DNA from: Paractinoplanes pyxinae
Lineage (GTDB): Bacteria > Actinomycetota > Actinomycetes > Mycobacteriales > Micromonosporaceae
NCBI RefSeq assembly: GCF_026626335.1
Contig: NZ_JAPNTZ010000006.1
Span: forward strand, 248,001 to 312,000
Length of the DNA stretch: 64,000 bases
Direction: 5' to 3'
The translations under genes were made by a program, and so were the position numbers. The notes under the pieces were generated by a model. It saw only the letters and a list, made by a program, of their open reading frames with translations. It made no database searches and had not been told where the DNA came from. Shown piece after piece: positions 57,857-64,000 of this stretch (positions are counted from its first letter, which is position 1; every line of letters starts with the position of its first letter).

Positions 57857-59458
57857 GTGACTTCCACCCCCACCCCCGCTCCGAGCACCAGCGGCCGCCT
57901 CTACGGTGTCGGCGTCGGACCCGGCGACCCGGAGTTGATCACGCTCAAGGCGGCACGGCTCATCGAGAGCGCGGACGTCGTGGCCTATCACGCGGCTCGG
58001 CACGGGCGGAGCAACGCCCGGGCCATCGCGGCCGGGCTGCTGCGGGACGGGCAGATCGAGGAACCGCTGATCTATCCGGTGACCACCGAGACGACCGACC
58101 ACCCGGGCGGCTATCAAGGGGCGATCGACGAGTTCTACGCCGAGGCCGCCGGGCGGCTGGCCGCGCACCTCGACGCCGGGCGGGATGTCGTGGTGCTGGC
58201 GGAGGGCGACCCGTTCTTCTACGGCTCATACATGCACATGCACAAGCGGCTGGCCCACCGCTACCCGACCGAGGTCGTCCCCGGCGTCACGTCGGTCAGC
58301 GCCGCCTCGGCCGTGCTGGGCCGCCCGCTCATGGAACGCGACGAGGTGCTGACCGTGCTGCCCGGCACCCTGCCGCCGGCCGAACTGGCGGCCCGCCTGG
58401 CCGGCACCGATTCGGCCGCCATCATGAAACTCGGCCGCACCTTCGACGGCGTCCGCGAGGCTCTGGCCAAGGCCGGCCGCCTCGACGACGCCTGGTACGT
58501 CGAGCGGGCCACCACCGACCGCGAACGCCACGCCCGGCTCACCGACGTCGACCCGGAGTCGGTCCCCTACTTCTCGCTCGCCCTCCTGCCCAGCCCCGCC
58601 GCCACCGCTTTCGTGGAGGGGGAAGAGGAGAACCGCGCCCCGACGGAAGAAGCGGCCGGCGCCAGCGCGGCGCGCAATGAAGGCGCGGCGCACAATGAAG
58701 GCGCGGCCGGCGGGAGTGTGACGGTTGTCGGGCTGGGGCCGGGCGATCCGTTGTGGCTGACGCCCGAGGCGAGGGCCGCACTGGCGAAGGCCGACGACCT
58801 GGTGGGCTATCTGCCGTACCTGGAAAGGGTCGCAACCGGCCCGCACCAGCGGAAGCACCCGTCCGACAACCGGGTCGAGGCCGAGCGGGCCGCCTTCGCG
58901 CTCGATCTGGCCAAGCGGGGACGCCGCGTGGCCGTGGTGTCGTCCGGTGATCCCGGTGTGTTCGCGATGGCCGCGGCCGTGCTCGAGGTCAGCGAGGACC
59001 CGCAGTGGAAGGACGTGGCCGTCCGGGTCGTGCCGGGGCTGACCGCCGCCCAGGCCGTGGCCAGCCGGGCCGGCGCGCCGCTCGGGCATGACTTCTGTGT
59101 GATCTCGCTGTCCGACCGGCTCAAGCCGTGGCCGGTCATCGCCGGGCGGCTGGGTGCGGCGGCCGCGGCCGACCTGGTCATCGCGATCTACAACCCGGCC
59201 TCCCGGACCCGCCGTGAGCAGCTGGTCAACGCCCGGGAGCTGTTGCTGGAGCACCGTGACGCGGACACTCCGGTGATCGTCGGGCGGGACGTCGGCGGGC
59301 CTCAGGAGTCCGTCCGGGTCACCACGCTGGGTGAGTTCGACCCGGCCACCGTAGACATGCGCTGCCTGTTGATCATCGGTTCGTCACAGACCCGGGCCGT
59401 GTTGCGCGGCGACGGCAGCACCTTCGTCTACACCCCCCGCCACTACCCCGCCGAGTAG
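57857..59458 (+). CDS. cobIJ: CobI-CobJ fusion: precorrin-2 C20- and precorrin-3B C17-methyltransferase
   Basis: 533 residues, two SAM-dependent tetrapyrrole methylases in one chain. CobI (about 12-255): LYGVGVGPGDPELITLKA, VLAEGDPFFYGSYMH, VPGVTSVSAASA. A linker of about 35 residues contains the duplicated NEGAA unit. CobJ (about 292-533): VTVVGLGPGDPLWLTPEA, LVGYLPYLERV, VAVVSSGDPGVFAMA, VPGLTAAQAVASRAGAPLGHDF and IYNPASRTRREQL. The fusion joins two near-consecutive steps around CobG and is common in actinobacteria. GTG start, 1 nt after the cobH stop. Confidence 0.96.
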   Translation: MTSTPTPAPSTSGRLYGVGVGPGDPELITLKAARLIESADVVAYHAARHGRSNARAIAAGLLRDGQIEEPLIYPVTTETTDHPGGYQGAIDEFYAEAAGRLAAHLDAGRDVVVLAEGDPFFYGSYMHMHKRLAHRYPTEVVPGVTSVSAASAVLGRPLMERDEVLTVLPGTLPPAELAARLAGTDSAAIMKLGRTFDGVREALAKAGRLDDAWYVERATTDRERHARLTDVDPESVPYFSLALLPSPAATAFVEGEEENRAPTEEAAGASAARNEGAAHNEGAAGGSVTVVGLGPGDPLWLTPEARAALAKADDLVGYLPYLERVATGPHQRKHPSDNRVEAERAAFALDLAKRGRRVAVVSSGDPGVFAMAAAVLEVSEDPQWKDVAVRVVPGLTAAQAVASRAGAPLGHDFCVISLSDRLKPWPVIAGRLGAAAAADLVIAIYNPASRTRREQLVNARELLLEHRDADTPVIVGRDVGGPQESVRVTTLGEFDPATVDMRCLLIIGSSQTRAVLRGDGSTFVYTPRHYPAE

Positions 59459-59633
59459 CCCGCCCAGCACACCACAACCGGCGCCGCTTGAGGTGCCCGG
59501 TCGATGCACCCTGCCCGCTCCCCGTGGCAACGGCATCGCAATCCAGGAATCCGACAGCGCCGAACCGTCCGACCGATTGAGGGGGTCGCTCCCACCGAAC
59601 ATTCCGCATCCGAAACGAAGGACACCAGCCACC

Positions 59634-61196
59634 GTGATCTCGCCTCGCCGCTGCGCCGCCGTCCTGGCCTCGTCGCTGCTCCTGGGCCTCGCCCTGCCGC
59701 ACGCCCCGGCCAACGCCGCCGCCTCGAAGCCGACGGCCAAGGCGACGACCACCACCGTCAAGTCCGTCATGACGACCAGCGCCCCCGCCGCCGCCCCGGC
59801 CAAGGCCACCGTCAAGACCGAGACCGCCCCGACCCTGGCCTCGCGCCTGGCCGCGGTGAAGACGGCCAAGACGCTGAACTACTACCCGTCCGCGGCCGGC
59901 TGGTCGAAGATGTGGATGGAGTGGGACGCCGCCAAGATCGACGCCGACCTGGCCAAGGCCGACGCGCTCGGCGCCGACAACATCCGCATCATCATCTTCC
60001 CGACCACCTTCGGCTGGCCGAAGCCGTGGAACGGCTACCAGGACCGCCTGGCCTCGTTCGTCGACATGGCCGCCGCCCGCGGCATGACCGTCAAGTTCAC
60101 CCTGTTCGACTGGTGGGACGGCTACGAGGAGGTCGCCAACAGCGTGAACTGGGCCAACACCGTGCTCAGCCGCTACCGCGACGACAAGCGCGTCATCGCG
60201 TTCGAGCTGCAGAACGAGTTCAACGCCGGTGACCCGGCCGCCGTCGCGTGGGCCAAGAAGATGGTGCCGGCGATGCGGTCGTCGTTCCCGGCCATGCCGC
60301 TGACCTTCTCGGTGGACGGCACGTCCGGCGCCCCGGGCATGGCGAAGATCAAGTCGGCACTGGCGTCGACCCCGATCGACTACTTCGACTTCCACTTCTA
60401 CGGCAACTCGGAGCGCGCCCTCGCCGTCATCAAGAACGCGCAGGCCACTGTCGCGCCGTACCCGATGGTGATCGGCGAGGTCGGCCTGAACACCCTGCAG
60501 AACACCGAGGGCGAGCAGGCCGCGTTCCTGGGCCGGGTCTTCGAGGCGGCGGACGAGGCCGGCGTGAAGTCGGTGGCGCCGTGGACGCTGAACGACTTCA
60601 GCCAGGGCGCCATCCCGTCCTCGGCCGTGTCCCGCATCCCGGCCCAGTACAACTACGGCCTGTACCGCCTGGACGGCTCGGCCAAGCCGGCCGCCGCGGT
60701 GGTCAAGGCCGGCTGGGCCAAGACCGCGATGCCGGCCTCGCTGATGGACCCGAGCTTCGAGCTCAGCGCCGGCCAGAGCCCGTGGCGCGCGTACATGCCC
60801 GAGCTCGGCCTCGCGGTGAAGACGCAGTCGGCGGCGCGCACCGGCAAGTGGTCGATCAGCCTCACCAACACCGGCAAGACCTCGGCCGGCTCCCCGTCGT
60901 ACCGGGTCTCGCCGGTCGACCCGGTCAAGTCGGGCCAGAAGTGGCACGGCGAGGTGTGGGCCAAGGGCTCCGCGGCCACCGGCGCCACCCAGATCGCGCT
61001 GAGCTGGTTCGACATCAACGACAAGTGGCTGGGCGGCGTCTCGTCGGCCTCGCTGCCGGCCGGCACCACCGGCTGGACCAAGCTGGTCGTGGACGGGGTC
61101 GCCCCGGCCGGTTCGACCAGCATGCAGGTTCACCTCAAGTCGGGCGACAACAAGGGCACGGTCTGGTTCGACGACGCGGTGATCTCCGCTTCCTGA
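59634..61196 (+). CDS. Secreted GH5-like (clan A) glycoside hydrolase with C-terminal CBM
   Basis: 520 residues. A GTG start leads into a signal peptide (about 1-28, ending ANAA) and an Ala/Thr/Lys-rich linker. A TIM barrel (about 75-370) has the clan-A pair: acid/base E195 after N194 (ELQNEFN) and nucleophile E282 (VIGEVGL). Residues about 375-520 form a jelly-roll binding module (LMDPSFELSAGQSPW, WFDDAVIS) of the CBM4/9 type. The enzyme should act outside the cell as a beta-mannanase or beta-glucanase; specificity is not readable. Its last 67 nt overlap the convergent glycosyltransferase gene. Confidence 0.85.
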   Translation: MISPRRCAAVLASSLLLGLALPHAPANAAASKPTAKATTTTVKSVMTTSAPAAAPAKATVKTETAPTLASRLAAVKTAKTLNYYPSAAGWSKMWMEWDAAKIDADLAKADALGADNIRIIIFPTTFGWPKPWNGYQDRLASFVDMAAARGMTVKFTLFDWWDGYEEVANSVNWANTVLSRYRDDKRVIAFELQNEFNAGDPAAVAWAKKMVPAMRSSFPAMPLTFSVDGTSGAPGMAKIKSALASTPIDYFDFHFYGNSERALAVIKNAQATVAPYPMVIGEVGLNTLQNTEGEQAAFLGRVFEAADEAGVKSVAPWTLNDFSQGAIPSSAVSRIPAQYNYGLYRLDGSAKPAAAVVKAGWAKTAMPASLMDPSFELSAGQSPWRAYMPELGLAVKTQSAARTGKWSISLTNTGKTSAGSPSYRVSPVDPVKSGQKWHGEVWAKGSAATGATQIALSWFDINDKWLGGVSSASLPAGTTGWTKLVVDGVAPAGSTSMQVHLKSGDNKGTVWFDDAVISAS

Positions 61197-62476
61197 GCCA
61201 ACCGCTCCGAGTGCGACGGCGACGACTGCGACGGCTGCGCCGGCGCCGGCGCCGGCAAAGCCGGGACGGGCAAGCCCATCCGGACGAACAACCGCGTGAA
61301 GGCGGCCACCGACTCTTCCCACGAGGAAGGGTCGGTGTGCCGCCTTCCGGCGTTTCCGGAGGCCGACTCGATGGCGGACGCCAGAGCAGTCGGGGAACCG
61401 GCCGAGACAAAGGTCGTTCCCGAATACCTTTCGGCCGCTTCCACCAGCCCACCGACCGCCGTGACCACGACCGGCAGCCCGTGACTCATCGCGATGTGCA
61501 GCGGCCCGCTGGCCGAGCTGCGCCGATAGGGCAACACGACCATGTCGGCCTCGGCGAAGAAGCCGTCCACCTCGGAGTCCGCGACGTAGCGGTTGACGAA
61601 GGTGATGCGATCCGCAGCCGAGGACTCAGCGATCATCTCGGCGGGCAGGGTCCAGCCTTCCCACGTCTCTCCCACGACGGTCAGGGTGAAGTGGGACGGC
61701 AGCTGCCCGAACGCCTGGACCAGGTCCTCGAGCCCTTTGTAGGGCCGGATGGTGCCGAAGAAGAGGAGCCGGCAGCCCTCGCCGTTCGCGCGCGGGCGCG
61801 GCGCCGGCGCGGAGTGGCCGGCCGCGGTGGGAGAAACAGCCGCAGCGGAAGCAGCGGCGCCGTCGTGGTGGTCGAACGGGCCGTGCAGCACGACCTCGTC
61901 GGGCACGTCACTCAGCTCGTACGTGCCGCGCAGCGCGACCCGGTCGAAGCGCGAGTGGACCACCACCCCGTCGGTGCGGCGCAGCAGCGGCTTGATCAGC
62001 TTGCGGCAGTAGAGGGCGGCCAGGCGGTGCTGCGCCTCCCCCGTGTCCTGCACCTCGTGGAACTCGACCACCACCTTGATCCCGGCCAGCCGGGCGACCA
62101 GGCAGAGCACCAGGTACGAGTGCAGCACGGTCCCCGTCCACCACTGGAACACGATGACGGACGGCCGGAACGACAGCAGGAAGCGCACCGCGCGGAACAG
62201 GCTGGGCACCGCCCACCAGTCGACACCGTCGAGAACGCGTACCGACGGGTCGTACGAAAGCTCGTTGAGATCAAGCCCGACCCGCCCCCGCCCGGGGTAG
62301 AGCCGGGTCGGCAGCAACTGCCGCATGAGGATCGTGCCGACCTCGTACTCGGCGGCCAGCGCGTTGCTGAGCCGGCAGGTGTAATAGCTGATGCCGGAGA
62401 GGAACCGCCAGCCCGAGCCGACGACCACCACCCGGGGGCGCTCGTCAGCGGACGGCGGAGGCGGCGATGCAGTCAC
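61130..62476 (-). CDS. GT4-type glycosyltransferase
   Basis: 448 residues, GT-B fold. The N-terminal acceptor domain (VVVVGSGWRFLSGISYYTCRLSNAL) contains FQWWTGTVLHSYLVL and VVEFHEVQDTGE; the C-terminal donor domain has FFGTIRPYKGLEDLV and the EX7E-like region VVLPYRRSSASGPLHIAM, as in family 4. No signal peptide, so it works at the cytoplasmic face. The last 45 or so residues are a Pro/Ala/Ser-rich tail that overlaps the opposite-strand GH5 gene. Its start overlaps the upstream glycosyltransferase by 32 nt, so the two are one operon making a cell-surface glycan or glycolipid. Confidence 0.88.
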   Translation of the reverse strand: MTASPPPPSADERPRVVVVGSGWRFLSGISYYTCRLSNALAAEYEVGTILMRQLLPTRLYPGRGRVGLDLNELSYDPSVRVLDGVDWWAVPSLFRAVRFLLSFRPSVIVFQWWTGTVLHSYLVLCLVARLAGIKVVVEFHEVQDTGEAQHRLAALYCRKLIKPLLRRTDGVVVHSRFDRVALRGTYELSDVPDEVVLHGPFDHHDGAAASAAAVSPTAAGHSAPAPRPRANGEGCRLLFFGTIRPYKGLEDLVQAFGQLPSHFTLTVVGETWEGWTLPAEMIAESSAADRITFVNRYVADSEVDGFFAEADMVVLPYRRSSASGPLHIAMSHGLPVVVTAVGGLVEAAERYSGTTFVSAGSPTALASAIESASGNAGRRHTDPSSWEESVAAFTRLFVRMGLPVPALPAPAPAQPSQSSPSHSERLAQEAEITASSNQTVPLLSPDLR

Positions 62477-63674
62477 GGTAGACCTCCTCGATCTGGGGGA
62501 CGACGCGCGCGGCGGTGTAGTCGAGCCCGCGCTGGTGCCCGGCCGCGCGCAGCCGCGCGGTCAGAGCGGAATCGGTGAGCAGCCGCGTCAGGGCGGCCGC
62601 GAGCGCGTCCGGGTCGCCGACCGGGATCTGCAGCCCGCTCTCGCCGTCGCGGATCATGTCGGCCAGCCCGCCGGCGTCGGTCGCGATCAGCGGCGTGCCG
62701 GCCAGCAGCGCCTCGACGGCCACCTGGCCCATCGGCTCGAGCACGGACGGCACGACCCCGGCCGCGGCGTGGTGCCAGGCCGCCATCACCTCGGGGTGGG
62801 GGACGTTGTGCCGCACGATCACCCCGCGCGGGACGGGCGGCGTGTCCGCTCGCGGCGTCCCGAGACAGACCAGGGCCGGCCGCGGCTCGGGCAGTTTCGC
62901 GTACGCCTGGAAGAGCACATCGATGCCCTTGTGCGGCCCGAGCTGGCCCACGAACAGCACGTACCGCCCCTCCGGCAGCCAGTCCGGCCGGGGCGTGGTG
63001 CGGGCCAGCTCGTCGAGGCCGTCCGGCACCAGGCTGCTGATCACCTGGACCGGCACGTGACCCGGCATCCGCCCGTTGATGACCCCGTCGGCCACCGACG
63101 ACGAGATGGCGGTGAGCGCGTCGATGCCGTGGTGCCGCTGGGCCCGCAGCGCGGTGGTCAGCAGGGCTGACCGCGGCCGCCCGTACTGCTCGCTGGCACA
63201 GGGCACACACCGCCCGAGTCGCGGCCCGCCGCAGGCTTGGCCATTTCGCGCGTACGTCTTCTTGACGCAGGTGAAGCCGAAGTCGTGCGCCGTGTGCACG
63301 TGCGGCCGCCCGTCGCGCCCGTAGCGCAGCGGCAGGTAGCTGTACATCATCCAGTCGTGGCTGTGCACGATGTCGTAGTCGCCGGTGCGCAGCGTCCGCC
63401 GGATCGCCGCCGTGGTCAGCGGGTCGGCCGTGGTCGGGTGGAACGGCTTGGTGGCGTCCGCGTTCATCCCGGGGAGCAGGGTGTTGGCCACGCTGCGGAC
63501 CCGTTTCACCCGTACGCCGCGGATGGTCTCGTCGTGCTCGGCGAGCGGTGTCGCCAGCGTGAGGACGGTGACCTCGTGCCCGCGGCGCACCAGCTCCTCG
63601 CTGCTGGTGGCGATGCTGCGCTCGAGCCCGCCGATCACCGGCGCGTACAGGTTGGACAGGTGCAGGATTCTCAT
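62445..63674 (-). CDS. GT4-type glycosyltransferase with cysteine-rich insert
   Basis: 409 residues, GT-B fold. The N-terminus (ILHLSNLYAPVIGGLERSI) has the glycine-rich acceptor loop; HSHDWMMYSYLPL and HTAHDFGFTCVKKTY follow. A four-cysteine insert (about 134-160: TCVKK, ACGGPRLGRCVPC) is likely to bind zinc. The donor domain has FVGQLGPHKGIDVL and the EX7E motif in PSVLEPMGQVAVEAL. GAAGAGGGGC precedes the ATG. The start overlaps the flippase stop by 4 nt and the 3' end overlaps the next transferase. Confidence 0.92.
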   Translation of the reverse strand: MRILHLSNLYAPVIGGLERSIATSSEELVRRGHEVTVLTLATPLAEHDETIRGVRVKRVRSVANTLLPGMNADATKPFHPTTADPLTTAAIRRTLRTGDYDIVHSHDWMMYSYLPLRYGRDGRPHVHTAHDFGFTCVKKTYARNGQACGGPRLGRCVPCASEQYGRPRSALLTTALRAQRHHGIDALTAISSSVADGVINGRMPGHVPVQVISSLVPDGLDELARTTPRPDWLPEGRYVLFVGQLGPHKGIDVLFQAYAKLPEPRPALVCLGTPRADTPPVPRGVIVRHNVPHPEVMAAWHHAAAGVVPSVLEPMGQVAVEALLAGTPLIATDAGGLADMIRDGESGLQIPVGDPDALAAALTRLLTDSALTARLRAAGHQRGLDYTAARVVPQIEEVYRDCIAASAVR

Positions 63675-64000
63675 GCCCCTCTTCTCCACAAAGATCGGAC
63701 GGCGACGACGACGGCGCCCACCGATTGCCCGGCCAGCCAGGCGATGCCGGCCGCCTCGATCCCCGTCCCGGGCAGCCAGAGCCAGGTCAGCGTCAGGCAG
63801 ATGGTGGCCATCAGCAGGTTGAGGCGCAGGCAGCGGCGGAACCGGCCGAGCGAGCGCCAGTGCGCGACGGCGAGGTTGGTGATCGCGTCGGGCACGGCCG
63901 CCAGCACCAGGATCTTCAGCAGCAGCCCGCCCTCGGCCGCGAAGCCCGCGCTGAACAGGCCGAGGATCCAGTCGCCGGCCAGGAACAGCAGCAGCGCGGG
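63671..64000 (-). CDS. Polysaccharide flippase, C-terminal part (cut by window end)
   Basis: 109 codons of the 3' end, open to the window edge. Three to four membrane helices are visible, with the sequence style of MOP-superfamily polysaccharide exporters (FLAGDWILGLFSAGFAAEG, VLAAVPDAITNLAV, GIEAAGIAWLAGQSVGAVVV). The TGA overlaps the next glycosyltransferase ATG by 4 nt. It would flip lipid-linked oligosaccharide made by the two transferases. The N-terminus lies beyond the right edge. Confidence 0.8.
   Translation of the reverse strand, partial: PALLLFLAGDWILGLFSAGFAAEGGLLLKILVLAAVPDAITNLAVAHWRSLGRFRRCLRLNLLMATICLTLTWLWLPGTGIEAAGIAWLAGQSVGAVVVAVRSLWRRGA

Noticed and set aside
59459..59633. 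Possible riboswitch or structured leader before the GH5-like gene
   Set aside because: Short complementary segments (GATGC/GCATC) exist, but I could not match a known aptamer such as ydaO or a convincing terminator.

Overview
The window is chromosomal DNA of a high-GC actinobacterium. Base composition, frequent GTG starts, stop/start overlaps, many promoters placed for leaderless mRNAs and the gene content (aerobic cobalamin genes, multidomain secreted glycosidases, F420/LLM-type oxidoreductases, a stand-alone LigD polymerase domain) fit Micromonosporaceae, most likely Actinoplanes or a close relative. That assignment is inference: no rRNA gene is present. I see no tRNA, insertion sequence, integrase, prophage or CRISPR array. 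The sequence looks like ordinary chromosome arm with accessory metabolic islands.

Layout. 1-1.0 kb: end of a sugar ABC importer (two permeases). 1.1-11.4 kb: small unlinked units: a membrane protein, LigD-type polymerase, SnoaL-like protein, lincosamide-nucleotidyltransferase-like enzyme, alpha/beta hydrolase, NarL-type two-component pair, P-loop kinase, tandem GNAT, FMN/F420-type oxidase, a 0.7-kb GC-rich repeat array, and a PadR regulator with its membrane partner. 11.4-25.5 kb: two large secreted GH92 alpha-mannosidases flank an AlkZ-like glycosylase, ankyrin protein, NAD synthetase, a membrane-tethered LuxR-type regulator and a pterin dehydratase/VOC fusion. Both GH92 genes carry the same type of palindrome (TGACAWCGWTGTCA) in their upstream regions, so they are probably one regulon. 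25.6-30.9 kb: an overlapping operon of GGDEF-EAL protein, ornithine-decarboxylase-type enzyme and an MFS-like transporter. 31-34.6 kb: an MFS transporter, then an SOS-box-controlled dinB followed 9 nt later by cobF. 34.7-42 kb: Hsp20, then a complete dipeptide/oligopeptide ABC importer operon (permease, lipoprotein, permease, two ATPases) ending in a membrane-anchored CBM6-type protein. 42.5-48.7 kb: LLM oxidoreductase, Hsp70-like ATPase, a three-gene membrane/lipoprotein operon containing a 27-residue protein, a TPR protein, an NAD(P)-binding protein and a LacI regulator. 48.7-51.8 kb: a GH16 laminarinase/DUF1996 operon with two AGCGCT-centred LacI-type operators. 52.1-59.5 kb: cobN under a cobalamin riboswitch, divergent from cobG-cobH-cobIJ. 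59.6-64 kb: a secreted GH5-like glycosidase convergent with two GT4 glycosyltransferases and a polysaccharide flippase cut by the window end.

Themes: (1) secreted degradation of mannose- and beta-glucan-containing polymers, plausibly fungal or yeast wall, by two GH92, one GH16, one GH5-like enzyme, DUF1996 and CBM6 proteins, with LacI-type operators and sugar/peptide importers; (2) aerobic cobalamin synthesis, with CobF displaced into an SOS-controlled unit; (3) an exopolysaccharide-type locus at the right edge. Nothing here is convincingly a new defence or mobile system. The observations most worth following are the shared GH92 operator, the differing active-site loops of the two GH92 enzymes, the strong excess of the palindrome CGTACG, the bracketed repeat array, and the dinB-cobF unit.
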